From Mogibacterium sp. (GTDB taxonomy: Bacteria > Bacillota > Clostridia > Peptostreptococcales > Anaerovoracaceae): a DNA stretch of 64,000 nucleotides. The notes under the pieces were generated by a model. The model was not told the origin of the DNA. It searched no databases and worked only from the letters and a program-made list of their open reading frames with translations. Location of the stretch: assembly GCA_017515425.1 (NCBI GenBank), contig JAFWFU010000038.1:1-64000 (forward strand), given 5' to 3'. This document shows, in pieces, positions 7,776 to 15,694 of this stretch; the stretch's first letter is position 1, and every line of letters begins with the position of its first letter. A program made the translations under genes and the position numbers.

Positions 7776-9438
7776 ACTTCTTAATCGTCCGCCTCTTAAT
7801 CTTTCGCGTCGTCGTTTTTTCAAAGGGCTCGGTTCTGAGATAGACCTGTTTAATACGCTTATAGCTCGGCATATCCGCGCTGATTTTCTCTATATCGCCG
7901 TCAGCCATAGCCTGAATCTCCTCCGCGCTTTTGCCCTTCACCTCGTCCGCCTCGGTATCATAGACGATATGCGCCACGAGCCTATAGTCGTCGCCTTCCT
8001 CTTCCCCCATTACGACGTTCTCCGCCACATATGGGAGCTTGTCTATCAGCGCCTCTATCTCTTCGGGATAGATATTTTTGCCGTTCTTGAGGACTATTAC
8101 ATTTTTCTTTCGACCCGTCAGGAAGATATATCCCTCTTCATCTATACGCGCCAAATCTCCGGTATTGAACCAGCCGTCCACGAATACCTCTTTGTTAGCC
8201 TCTTCATCGTCGAGATAGCCCAGCATGATATTCGGACCTCTCGCATGAAGCTCCCCTATGCCGTCCTCGTCCGGCGAGTCTATCTTCACCTCTACCCCCG
8301 GCATAGCATGTCCTACAGAGCCGGGCTTTCTGTAAAAATAGCTTTCCGAGGCAATCGTCGGAGCAGTCTCCGTCAAGCCATATCCCTGCACGGTCAGTAT
8401 GCCGAAATCCGTCGCGTATTCGAGTATCTTGAGGTCGAGCGCAGCCGCACCGCTTATGAGAAATCTGAGATGACCGCCGAGCCCGTCTATTACGTCCTTG
8501 AAGATTTTGCGCCTCGCGTCGATTCCAACCTTCAAAAGAGCCTTGGAAATCTTGCATCCCAGCTCCAATTTGTCGAGCTTGCCTTCCTTCTCAGCCGTTT
8601 TGAGCACCTTGTTTATCATGGATTCGATTATGAGCGGCACGCAGAAGAACGCCGTGACACCGTATTCGGCAAGCTCCTTCTGAACGTATTTGAGTCCGCT
8701 GCAAAATACATTCGTCGCGCCGTTACTGATAAACATCAGAACGCCCTGATTTCCGAATGCATGGTGAAGCGGCAGAAGTATCATCTCGACATCATCTTCG
8801 TAGATAGGCTCCACCTTACGCATAGCGGCAATCGTGGACGCGATATTGCGCTGGGTGAGCTGCGCCGCCTTTGCCGCAGCCGAAGTCCCTGATGTGAAAA
8901 GGATAATATCCGGCGCATGTTTATCAATGACCTTAAACTCTGCCTTGTATTCCTTGATAAGAGCCTCATGCTCTGCCATTTTATCCCGCTCAAACTCGCT
9001 CATCGGAATCAGCGTCTCTACAATAATTCCTTCCTTTTCAATAAGGGCGCCGAAATCCATGTCTAAGCTGTCATCATAGATGATAGCCTCAGCCTTGCAT
9101 TTTATCAGTGAATTTATTATCTCCTCTTCGGGAAGGTCTTTGTCGAGGGGAACCACGGTGCCGACGTTTATGGCCACGCCGTAATATGCCATCAGCCAGG
9201 TATATGAATTTCGCCCTATGACGACTATCCGCTTATCCTTGAGCCCCCTGCTGATAAGATATGCGCCGAGTGAATCGAGATCCCGCCTGAACTCGCTATA
9301 GCGAATCTCCGTTTTCTCCGTCCTCTCGGCGTTCTTGTAGATAAAGCCGATATTGTCGCCGTATTTCTTCGCGACAAAATCCATTATCTCCTTCAAGTCC
9401 TGAAACTCAATATCGTATTTGCATTTGTACTTTCTCAT
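7774..9438 (-). CDS. AMP-forming acyl-CoA synthetase/ligase
   Basis: A 554-residue member of the ANL adenylate-forming superfamily, which activates a carboxylic acid to acyl-AMP and then transfers it to CoA. Visible motifs in order: A3 phosphate loop LFTSGTSAAAKAA (about 181-193; the usual Gly-x-Pro is replaced), A5 QGYGLTETAP, A7 GWFNTGD, A8 region TGRKKNVIVLKNG, and the C-terminal lysine in TTTRKIKRR. A close paralogue lies at 45111-46874, with the same altered phosphate loop pattern. It is next to the meta-cleavage cluster but faces a terminator and has its own -10 box, so a link to aromatic or fatty acid activation is speculative. Confidence 0.85.
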   Translation of the reverse strand: MRKYKCKYDIEFQDLKEIMDFVAKKYGDNIGFIYKNAERTEKTEIRYSEFRRDLDSLGAYLISRGLKDKRIVVIGRNSYTWLMAYYGVAINVGTVVPLDKDLPEEEIINSLIKCKAEAIIYDDSLDMDFGALIEKEGIIVETLIPMSEFERDKMAEHEALIKEYKAEFKVIDKHAPDIILFTSGTSAAAKAAQLTQRNIASTIAAMRKVEPIYEDDVEMILLPLHHAFGNQGVLMFISNGATNVFCSGLKYVQKELAEYGVTAFFCVPLIIESMINKVLKTAEKEGKLDKLELGCKISKALLKVGIDARRKIFKDVIDGLGGHLRFLISGAAALDLKILEYATDFGILTVQGYGLTETAPTIASESYFYRKPGSVGHAMPGVEVKIDSPDEDGIGELHARGPNIMLGYLDDEEANKEVFVDGWFNTGDLARIDEEGYIFLTGRKKNVIVLKNGKNIYPEEIEALIDKLPYVAENVVMGEEEGDDYRLVAHIVYDTEADEVKGKSAEEIQAMADGDIEKISADMPSYKRIKQVYLRTEPFEKTTTRKIKRRTIKK

Positions 9439-9494
9439 TCGAACCCCCTAAATGCCTCTCAGCCCTAACCAATACCACTATTCATCTACGAAAT

Positions 9495-9522
9495 ATTATA
9501 CAATATATATACTTCGACGAAC
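9495..9522 (-). promoter_or_regulatory. candidate sigma70-type promoter for the acyl-CoA ligase
   Basis: On the minus strand a perfect TATAAT -10 (9495-9500) is preceded after 16 bases by a weak -35 (GTTCGT, 9517-9522). The ligase ATG is about 50 bases downstream. Confidence 0.45.
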
Positions 9523-9582
9523 CACTAATAAATTCAGCATAAAAACCTAAACTCTTTAATCTTTCCGCCCTCATAAAGAAGC

Positions 9583-9632
9583 AGCCCCAGGCTTTTGACC
9601 CGGGGCTTATTAGTGTAAGGGAGATTACACTA
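9583..9632 (-). terminator. tandem hairpins ending the meta-cleavage operon
   Basis: Two stem-loops follow the dioxygenase stop. First met is TAGTGTAA / TTACACTA (perfect 8-base arms, 9611-9632, loop GGGAGA). Then comes AGCCCC-GG / CC-GGGGCT (9583-9607) with loop CTTTTGA, followed on the minus strand by a moderately T-rich stretch. The second is the better terminator; the first may protect the 3' end of the message. Confidence 0.6.
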
Positions 9633-9655
9633 TTATCAGTTCTATTGCTTTTTTA

Positions 9656-10576
9656 TTATGTAACGATCTCAAGGAATGATGGGAAGAGTTCTCCTTCATA
9701 GTAGAAGAGTCCTCTGCCGATTTCATCAACCGTCCACTCACGCTGCGGATTGTCTGGATAAGCTGCATATCCGCCTGCATATGTCTCGATTCTGTTGCCG
9801 GATGGCTCGAAGAAGTAGATCGTCTGTCCACGAGTGATAGCGTGGCGTGTAGGACCTACGTCTCTCTTTACTCTGTGCTTACCAATCAGGTCAGCAGCAT
9901 TTCCGATTGCGTTCCAATCTTCAAGATAGAATGCATGGTGGTGGATTGTATTAGGTCTCTCGTATTCTACGAATGCAATATCGTGAGCCTTGTTTCCGCC
10001 TGTCAGCCATACTGCAAATCTCTTTCCGTCCGGAGTATTGCAGAACTCAGGAGCAAACATTCCGAGGACTTCCTTGAAATATCTCTCAGCCTCTCCGATA
10101 TTTGGTCCATAGAGCAGGAGATGGTCGAATCTCTGAGCCTTCATTCCGCGTGGCATCTCAACCCATGGATCCGGGTTCAGCAGCATAGGAATGTTGTCAG
10201 CCATTTCTACATCTGAGTAGAGCTCGATTCTGTGACCTGTGCAGAGAGTAAATCCATATCTCTTGCCATAGCCCGGCTGATCGTCTTTAGCAACGTCTAC
10301 AGGATAACCGAACGCCTCTGTAGCAGCCTTGAGCTCTTCCAGGGTCTGAGCGTCAGTTACCTTGAACGCTACATAGTCAAAGCCGGATTCAGGAGCCTGC
10401 TTCAGAACTACTGAGTGATGATCGAACTCGTCATAAGTCTTGAGCATTACACGCCCGTCCGCTGTCTGACCTACAATATCCAATCCGAGTACGTTCTGAT
10501 AGAACTCTACGGATTCCTTGAGATCTGTTACTCTCAACTGGATAAGTCCCGGTCTGATTGTTTTGGTAATAGCCAT
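9656..10576 (-). CDS. dmpB: catechol 2,3-dioxygenase (extradiol, XylE/DmpB type)
   Basis: This 306-residue, two-module vicinal-oxygen-chelate enzyme opens catechol between C2 and C3 with O2, giving 2-hydroxymuconic semialdehyde. Aligned from memory to P. putida XylE, the Fe(II) ligands are H152 (FDHLLLYG), H213 (IHHHAFYLED) and E264 (GNRIETYAGG). The second-shell catalytic residues correspond to H198 (KAHDIAF), H245 (GPTRHAIT) and Y254 (TIYFFEPSG). All are kept, so the enzyme looks functional. GGAGG precedes the ATG. It is the last gene of the cluster, directly after the XylT-like ferredoxin. An O2-using ring-cleavage enzyme is unexpected in a Clostridia-like genome. Closely related extradiol enzymes for substituted catechols cannot be excluded. 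Confidence 0.92.
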   Translation of the reverse strand: MAITKTIRPGLIQLRVTDLKESVEFYQNVLGLDIVGQTADGRVMLKTYDEFDHHSVVLKQAPESGFDYVAFKVTDAQTLEELKAATEAFGYPVDVAKDDQPGYGKRYGFTLCTGHRIELYSDVEMADNIPMLLNPDPWVEMPRGMKAQRFDHLLLYGPNIGEAERYFKEVLGMFAPEFCNTPDGKRFAVWLTGGNKAHDIAFVEYERPNTIHHHAFYLEDWNAIGNAADLIGKHRVKRDVGPTRHAITRGQTIYFFEPSGNRIETYAGGYAAYPDNPQREWTVDEIGRGLFYYEGELFPSFLEIVT

Positions 10577-10625
10577 ACTTTTTCCTCCTTTTTTATAAAG
10601 ATTAGTTAATTAAGGATTACCTTTT

Positions 10626-10907
10626 TTAAGCCTTCGTCAGCACTATGCTGCCGAGGGGTTTGACACAACATGCAAGGACTATTCCCTGCGCTTCCTCTTC
10701 CTCGCTAATATGTTTTCTGCTCATATTCTTGAACTTAGCGTATTCTCCCTCGAGGATTTTTACTTTGCATACTCCGCAGCCACCGCCCGCGCAGCCGCCG
10801 CTGAATATGGATCTGCCGGATTTGTGCATAGCCGCAAAGATGCTTTCATCTTCTCTACAGATAAACTCTCTGCCCGATTCCGCGTCTTTGATTGTGTGCT
10901 TCATCAT
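10626..10907 (-). CDS. dmpQ: 2Fe-2S ferredoxin, XylT/DmpQ-like dioxygenase reactivation protein
   Basis: A 93-residue plant-type [2Fe-2S] ferredoxin. The cluster ligands are in GGCAGGGCGVCK (C-x4-C-x2-C) with the fourth cysteine in LACCVKP near the C-terminus. In Pseudomonas meta operons a ferredoxin of this type (XylT, DmpQ) re-reduces catechol 2,3-dioxygenase whose Fe(II) has been oxidised, restoring activity. Its position directly before the dioxygenase gene (49-base gap) matches that role here. GAGG precedes the first ATG. The protein is somewhat shorter than XylT. A general redox role is possible, but synteny argues for the repair function. Confidence 0.88.
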   Translation of the reverse strand: MMKHTIKDAESGREFICREDESIFAAMHKSGRSIFSGGCAGGGCGVCKVKILEGEYAKFKNMSRKHISEEEEAQGIVLACCVKPLGSIVLTKA

Positions 10908-10928
10908 AATGGCAAACCTCGTTCTTTC

Positions 10929-11939
10929 TTATTTCTTCTGCGAAAGCTGATAGGCTACGTCGATAATCATATCCTCCTGACCGCCGACCATTCCGCGTCT
11001 GCCGAGCTCTACCAAGATATCTCTGGCGTCCAGCTCATATTTCTTAGCCGCGTCATATACATGCAGCAGGAAGCTGGAATATACGCCCGCATAGCCGAGC
11101 ATGAAGGATCCGTTGTCGATAACCTGAGGTCTCTGCATGACAGGGTCTACCGCATTCGCAGCCACGTCCATGAGTCCGTAGAAATCCACGTCTCCCGTGT
11201 CGACTCCAGCTCTCTTGAGGACTCCCGCGATTACTTCCATTTGGGTATTTCCCGAGCCCGCACCGAGACCTCTCAGCGTACCGTCGATATATGTCGCACC
11301 CGCCTCAACCGCAGCGAGTGAATTGGCAACCGCCATTCCCATATTGTTGTGAGCGTGGAAACCCACGGGAATCTTGACTGCTCTCGAAACTGCGTCAACC
11401 CTCGCAGCTACGTCCTCAGGCAAGAGATAACCAGCCGAGTCCGCCATATTGATATAGTCGGCTCCGTAGCTCTCCATTTTGAGAGCCTCTTCGACTATCC
11501 TCTCAACAGGCGCCATATGCACCATCATCAGGAAGCCGACAGCCATCATATCCATATCCTTCGCCGCATAGATATGCTCTGCGGATACGTCCGCCTCGGT
11601 TACATGAGTCGCAACTCTGACGACCTTAGCCCCTGCCTCTTTCGCCTTCTTCAAATCAGCTATAGTGCCGATTCCCGGTAGGAGAAGGACTGCGAGCTTG
11701 GCGTTTTTGAGCTCCGCCGAAGCCGCCTTGATCAGATCTAACTCGTTCGTGCCGGAAAATCCATAGTTAAAGCTGGATCCGCCAAGTCCGTCGCCGTGCG
11801 AAAGCTCTATAATCTTTACTCCGCTCTCATCCAATCCTCCGGCGATTTTAGCCACCTGCTCCTCAGTATAGCTATGCCTTACGGCGTGGCTGCCGTCTCG
11901 GAGTGTGGTATCTACAAGTATTACTCTCCTGTTCTTCAT
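10929..11939 (-). CDS. dmpG: 4-hydroxy-2-oxovalerate aldolase (DmpG/BphI family)
   Basis: This 336-residue class II pyruvate aldolase splits 4-hydroxy-2-oxovalerate into pyruvate and acetaldehyde. The HMGL-type motif DTTLRDG spans residues 10-16 (R14, D15), with the catalytic-base histidine at H18. The metal-binding HAHNN carries H195 and H197. It overlaps the preceding acetaldehyde dehydrogenase stop by one base (TAATG). In known systems the two enzymes form a channelling complex that passes acetaldehyde directly to the dehydrogenase, so this coupling is functionally sensible. Confidence 0.94.
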   Translation of the reverse strand: MKNRRVILVDTTLRDGSHAVRHSYTEEQVAKIAGGLDESGVKIIELSHGDGLGGSSFNYGFSGTNELDLIKAASAELKNAKLAVLLLPGIGTIADLKKAKEAGAKVVRVATHVTEADVSAEHIYAAKDMDMMAVGFLMMVHMAPVERIVEEALKMESYGADYINMADSAGYLLPEDVAARVDAVSRAVKIPVGFHAHNNMGMAVANSLAAVEAGATYIDGTLRGLGAGSGNTQMEVIAGVLKRAGVDTGDVDFYGLMDVAANAVDPVMQRPQVIDNGSFMLGYAGVYSSFLLHVYDAAKKYELDARDILVELGRRGMVGGQEDMIIDVAYQLSQKK

Positions 11940-12832
11940 TACTTGTTACCTCCTTCCGCAAGCATTCTCTCAGCCATTTTTTCAGCAGCGGCAACGGCTG
12001 CCGAGTTTATGATATCGAGGTTGCCCGAGTAGGCAGGCAGGAAGTCCGCCTGACCTTCGACTTGTACGATCGTAGTGACTTTATCCCCTTCCATAGTAGG
12101 AGGTACTCTCAGGTGATAACCCGGTACATAGGTTTTGAGATCCTCTACCATTTCGAGTATCGACTTTTCAATCTCTTCAAACGGTACGCTCTTATCCTTG
12201 ACTCTCACATGGATAGTATTTGTCATCATCAGCGGCGGCTCCGCCGGGTTCAGAACGATAATCGCCTTGCCCTTATCCGCTCCGCCGACAACTTCCAGCG
12301 CCTTGCTGGTAGTCTCCGTGAATTCGTCCATATTGGCTCTCGTTCCGGGCCCCGCACTCTTCGAGGATATGCAGGAGATAATCTCCGCATACTCTGCGCC
12401 CGCAACTCTCGATACGGCATATACGATAGGGATTGTAGCCTGTCCTCCGCATGTGACCATATTGATGTCCTGTTCATCTGCGAGCTTGTCAAGATTGACG
12501 AGCGGCACGCAGTACGGCCCTATTGCCGCAGGCGTCAGGTCGATTGCGATTATGCCGTTTTCTTTCAGCTTAGGTCCGTTGAACTTGAGGTGCGCCGCTG
12601 CGCTCGTGGCGTCGAAAACGATTCTAATATCCTTGTCTCCGTCCTTGATGAGTCCGTCAACGCCCTCTGTAGTCGTCGGCACTCCGAAGCCCTTGGCTCT
12701 TCTGATTCCCTCGGACTCGACGATTCCCGCCATCATGGCCATTTCCAGATGTTTGCTGCGGAAAATCTTATACATGAGATCCGAGCCGATATTACCGGGC
12801 CCGATTACGCCCACCTTTATTCTGTCTGCCAT
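11939..12832 (-). CDS. dmpF: acetaldehyde dehydrogenase, acylating (DmpF/BphJ family)
   Basis: A 297-residue enzyme that converts acetaldehyde, NAD+ and CoA to acetyl-CoA. The Rossmann motif is IGPGNIGSD (residues 10-18), and the catalytic cysteine is C128 in [10 protein letters not shown]. The length is typical for the aldolase-partner dehydrogenase, not for the long AdhE type. It lies 40 bases after the hydratase and overlaps the aldolase gene by one base, so the pair is probably translated in step. It completes conversion of catechol carbon to acetyl-CoA. Confidence 0.94.
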   Translation of the reverse strand: MADRIKVGVIGPGNIGSDLMYKIFRSKHLEMAMMAGIVESEGIRRAKGFGVPTTTEGVDGLIKDGDKDIRIVFDATSAAAHLKFNGPKLKENGIIAIDLTPAAIGPYCVPLVNLDKLADEQDINMVTCGGQATIPIVYAVSRVAGAEYAEIISCISSKSAGPGTRANMDEFTETTSKALEVVGGADKGKAIIVLNPAEPPLMMTNTIHVRVKDKSVPFEEIEKSILEMVEDLKTYVPGYHLRVPPTMEGDKVTTIVQVEGQADFLPAYSGNLDIINSAAVAAAEKMAERMLAEGGNK

Positions 12833-12872
12833 GTCATTCTCCTTTATCTTCTCTCTTAGTTGCTTTATTCAT

Positions 12873-13652
12873 CTATACGAAGCAGGCTTTTACCTTTCCG
12901 AATTCGCCAAAGTCTGCCATAAATTCATCACCTTTTTCGGCTGTTACCGTAGCCGAGAGCGCTCCCGATAGGATAACCTCGTCCTTTAGAAGTGCGACTC
13001 CATAGCCCCAGAGCTTGTTGGAAAGCCATGCCACAGCCTCTGCCGGATCACCGAGAACTGCGGAGCCCTTTCCTTCGTTTACGAGCTCTCCGTTTTTATA
13101 GAGCTTCATCTCCACATTGGGTAGATCCACATCATCTATCTTCCATTTAGTATCCGAAAGTACATATCTGCCGGAGGAAGCATTATCCGATACCGTATCA
13201 ATGAGCTTGATTCTCCAATCGACGACGCGGCTGTCCACGATTTCAAACGCCGGTACCACGAAAGCCGTTGCTTTTCGCACGTCCTCAGCCGTGACATTTC
13301 CACCCTTGAGATCGTCCTTTAGAATGAATGCGATCTCTCCTTCTATCCTCGCGCTGATGAGGTCGTCAATCCTGCATGAGCCGTCTGGACAGTTCATCGA
13401 CTCGAAGAGATGTCCGTAGTCAGGCTCGTTTACGCCGAGCTGCTTCTGAATGCCCTCGGACGTCAGTCCGATTTTCTTGCCGGATATAATCTGACCCTCT
13501 TTTACGACCCTGTCTATATTGGCGAGCTGAATAGCATATGCGTCATCTATATCGAGGCTGTCATCCATATCGGTAAGCGGCTCTATCGCAACCCTCGTGC
13601 GCTCTGCTTCGTAGAGCATATCCGCAAACCTTTGAATATTATCCTTTGCCAT
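12873..13652 (-). CDS. dmpE: 2-hydroxypenta-2,4-dienoate hydratase (DmpE/MhpD family)
   Basis: A 259-residue member of the fumarylacetoacetate-hydrolase fold that adds water to 2-hydroxypenta-2,4-dienoate to give 4-hydroxy-2-oxovalerate. The motifs KIGLTS, EPDYGHL, EGEIAF and FEIVDSR are all visible. The metal ligands correspond to E104, E106 and E137. It is 40 bases upstream of the acetaldehyde dehydrogenase and about 255 bases downstream of the hydrolase, separated from the latter by a tandem repeat array and hairpins. Members of this fold also include oxalocrotonate decarboxylases, but the gene order favours the hydratase. Confidence 0.92.
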   Translation of the reverse strand: MAKDNIQRFADMLYEAERTRVAIEPLTDMDDSLDIDDAYAIQLANIDRVVKEGQIISGKKIGLTSEGIQKQLGVNEPDYGHLFESMNCPDGSCRIDDLISARIEGEIAFILKDDLKGGNVTAEDVRKATAFVVPAFEIVDSRVVDWRIKLIDTVSDNASSGRYVLSDTKWKIDDVDLPNVEMKLYKNGELVNEGKGSAVLGDPAEAVAWLSNKLWGYGVALLKDEVILSGALSATVTAEKGDEFMADFGEFGKVKACFV

Positions 13653-13669
13653 TTCCTTACCCTTTCATT

Positions 13670-13752
13670 TAGAGCTTCATTTTAGAGTTCAATTCGCAGA
13701 GCTTCACTCATAGAGTCTCATTCTTAGAGTTTAGTTCTTAGAATTTCACTCT
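13670..13752. repeat. 14-bp degenerate tandem array between hydrolase and hydratase genes
   Basis: Six consecutive units fit the consensus TAGAGTTTCATTCT: 13670-13682 (13 bases), 13683-13696, 13697-13710, 13711-13724, 13725-13738 and 13739-13752. Periodicity is exact for the last five units. It lies within the meta-cleavage operon, in the 5' region of the hydratase. Confidence 0.85.
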
Positions 13753-13854
13753 GCTCTTAATCCGTGAATTCTTCTATATTTGAGTACACAAAACCTAGAC
13801 TATGGGTTTTTCGCGCTTTTCAAAGCGTTTAGTCTCGGTCTGTGCTTTCTGTTT

Positions 13855-13886
13855 CCCCAGACTGCGATATGCACCGCAGCCCGGGG
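13855..13886 (-). promoter_or_regulatory. strong intercistronic hairpin after the hydrolase gene
   Basis: On the minus strand CCCC and CTGCG pair with CGCAG and GGGG around a loop GTGCATAT, with a three-base internal bulge. A second small hairpin (CGCTTT / AAAGCG) follows at about 13813-13826. No T-run follows the first, so this is read as an attenuator or mRNA-processing element rather than a clean terminator. It may split the operon into two expression levels. Confidence 0.5.
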
Positions 13887-13907
13887 TCTTTTATCTATTG
13901 GGATTTA

Positions 13908-14732
13908 TTATCTTTCAAAGAAAATCTTGAGCTGGTTTGCGAAATCCTCAGTATGCTCAATCTGAGTCCAATGTCCGCATTTGCCGAATACATGGAGTTC
14001 AGCATTCGGAATGCGCTGGAGCAGCTCGTAGGAATTTGAGAGAGGAATTACTCTGTCCTCGCGTCCGTGAATAATGAGAGTCTCATGCTGAATATCTCTG
14101 ATATAGTGCTGATCGCCTGCCATATCCTCAACGCCGTCCTGACGTGGTCTTGGGAACATAGCGGAGAAGCTCTCCTGGAATCCCGGCTGAATGCTGCCCT
14201 GGTATCTCGACTCCGCGAGCTCAGGCGTAGCAAATGAATGGTCGTATGTGAATATCTCCAGCAGTTTTGCCATATTCGCAGGTGAAGGCTCATAACCCCA
14301 TACCTGATCCAGCCCGTATGTAATCGGGAAGGAAACTCCCATTGCACCCATGAGAACCAGCTTGTTTACTCTCTCAGGATAGTTGATTGCAAATGACATT
14401 GCGAGCGCGCCGCCGAACGAATTTCCGACTAGATTTGCTTTCTCAATGCCGAGCGCGTCGAAAAGATCCTTAGTCTGCTGTACCCATACGCGCATGCTGT
14501 AGGTCTGACCCTCAACTCTCTCCGTATAGCCGAATCCGACCATATCGGGAGCGATTACGCGATAGTCGTCCTTCAAAATCGGGAAGAGCTTATTCCAATT
14601 CGCATAAGCCGTAACTCCCGGGCCCGAGCCATGAAGGAATACTACAGGGTATCCTTCTCCAAGGTCGTGATAATTAGTCTTAAACTTACCTGTCTGAATG
14701 CTGTTAGCAATCTCCGGTCTCTTCTCTGCCAT
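13908..14732 (-). CDS. dmpD: 2-hydroxymuconic semialdehyde hydrolase (DmpD/XylF type alpha/beta hydrolase)
   Basis: A 274-residue alpha/beta hydrolase that cleaves the C-C bond of the ring-fission product, giving 2-hydroxypenta-2,4-dienoate plus formate or another acid. The oxyanion loop HGSGPG spans residues 34-39. The catalytic triad is S105 (GNSFGG), D226 (HGREDRV) and H254 (CGHWTQ). HGSGPGVTAYANW is typical of meta-cleavage hydrolases. It is the first enzyme gene after the IclR regulator (88-base gap). With no dehydrogenase, tautomerase or decarboxylase of the oxalocrotonate route nearby, this enzyme defines the branch used. Confidence 0.92.
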   Translation of the reverse strand: MAEKRPEIANSIQTGKFKTNYHDLGEGYPVVFLHGSGPGVTAYANWNKLFPILKDDYRVIAPDMVGFGYTERVEGQTYSMRVWVQQTKDLFDALGIEKANLVGNSFGGALAMSFAINYPERVNKLVLMGAMGVSFPITYGLDQVWGYEPSPANMAKLLEIFTYDHSFATPELAESRYQGSIQPGFQESFSAMFPRPRQDGVEDMAGDQHYIRDIQHETLIIHGREDRVIPLSNSYELLQRIPNAELHVFGKCGHWTQIEHTEDFANQLKIFFER

Positions 14733-14820
14733 CTCTTTCTCCTTTCACCTGCAATCAGTCTTTTGTCTTGGTAGAAATATGTAATTAGTATTTGTATTGG
14801 TATTAGTATTAGCTTTAGTT

Positions 14821-15618
14821 TTATTTTACCTGCACCCTGCTCTTGCCGAGCGCATATGAAATCTCTTTAGCCGCTCTCCTCGTCTCTATAATCAGCCTCT
14901 CGAGCCTCTTGCCGTATATATCCTTGACCTGCCCCGATACGCTTATTGCATATCTGACGAGCCCGTCTGTGTCGTATATCGGTGCGCCCACACATCTTAG
15001 CCCTTCCATAATCTCGCCGTCGTCCAGGGCAAATCCCTGTTCTCTGACCTTGGCAAGCTCTGCGATAAACGCGTCGGACTTCGTGATAGTTCTGCCCGTA
15101 AGCGGAACCAAGCCCTTGGTCGAAATATATCTTTTGACCTCGGAGTCGCTCTTATGCGCGAGCAGTGCTTTTCCTATGCCGCTGCAATGCATTGGGAGCC
15201 TCGTGCCAATCTCTGAGACTATGTTTATCAACGAGTCGGGTGCAATCTTGTCGAGATAGAGGACTTCCCCATTGTCCTCACAACCGAGGTGAACCGTCTC
15301 GCCGAACTCCTTGCTGAGCCTCCTCATAACAGGCTTGGCTATATCTCTTATGTCCCAAGACCTCGCGAGCTTGGTGCCGAGCTCGAAGAGGCGAATCCCC
15401 ATCAGGTATCTGCCGTCCTCGTCAGCCTGTCTTACATACTTGTGGTCTCTTAGCGTCGATATGAGACCGTGAACCGTGCTCTTTGGAAGATCTATCCTCT
15501 GCGCTATCTGTGCGAGGGTGAGCCCGTCGTCCGCTTCGGAAATAATATCCATGATTGTCAGGGCTCTGTCGACGGATTGAATCCTTCCCGGTTTGGGTGT
15601 CGATTTTGTTTTATTCAT
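14821..15618 (-). CDS. IclR-family transcriptional regulator of the meta-cleavage cluster
   Basis: A 265-residue regulator. The N-terminal winged helix-turn-helix (about residues 14-75) contains LAQIAQRIDLPKSTVHGLI. The C-terminal IclR effector domain starts near residue 95 and contains the GTRLPMHCSGIGKALLA segment. IclR proteins often control aromatic catabolism (for example PcaU, PobR, CatR types) as activators or repressors that bind an aromatic acid. Here it heads the operon and is read in the same direction as the enzymes. A promoter and a long inverted repeat lie just upstream, suggesting autoregulation. The effector is unknown. Confidence 0.9.
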   Translation of the reverse strand: MNKTKSTPKPGRIQSVDRALTIMDIISEADDGLTLAQIAQRIDLPKSTVHGLISTLRDHKYVRQADEDGRYLMGIRLFELGTKLARSWDIRDIAKPVMRRLSKEFGETVHLGCEDNGEVLYLDKIAPDSLINIVSEIGTRLPMHCSGIGKALLAHKSDSEVKRYISTKGLVPLTGRTITKSDAFIAELAKVREQGFALDDGEIMEGLRCVGAPIYDTDGLVRYAISVSGQVKDIYGKRLERLIIETRRAAKEISYALGKSRVQVK

Positions 15619-15658
15619 TTTTACTCCGTGGGTCGTTGTCTTTACCCCTTGTGAGGCA

Positions 15659-15688
15659 AATATAGCAAAGTTATATAAAGTCTGACAA
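15659..15688 (-). promoter_or_regulatory. candidate sigma70-type promoter for IclR and the meta-cleavage operon
   Basis: Minus-strand -35 TTGTCA (15683-15688) and -10 TATATT (15659-15664) are 18 bases apart. The predicted start is about 30 bases upstream of the IclR ATG. No equally good promoter was seen between IclR and the hydrolase, so the whole cluster may depend on it. Confidence 0.55.
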
Positions 15689-15694
15689 TATAAT

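Noticed and set aside
7969..8892. 307-codon plus-strand open frame opposite the acyl-CoA ligase gene
   Set aside because: It lies entirely antisense to a protein with clear ANL motifs, has no ribosome site and its composition is that of a reverse-complement frame.
11903..12859. 318-codon plus-strand open frame over the acetaldehyde dehydrogenase
   Set aside because: Antisense to a gene with a full Rossmann motif and catalytic cysteine; no family signal of its own.
14750..14815. Run of AATACTAATACC-like units before the hydrolase gene considered as an operator array
   Set aside because: The units are irregular and simply AT-rich; no dyad symmetry was found.
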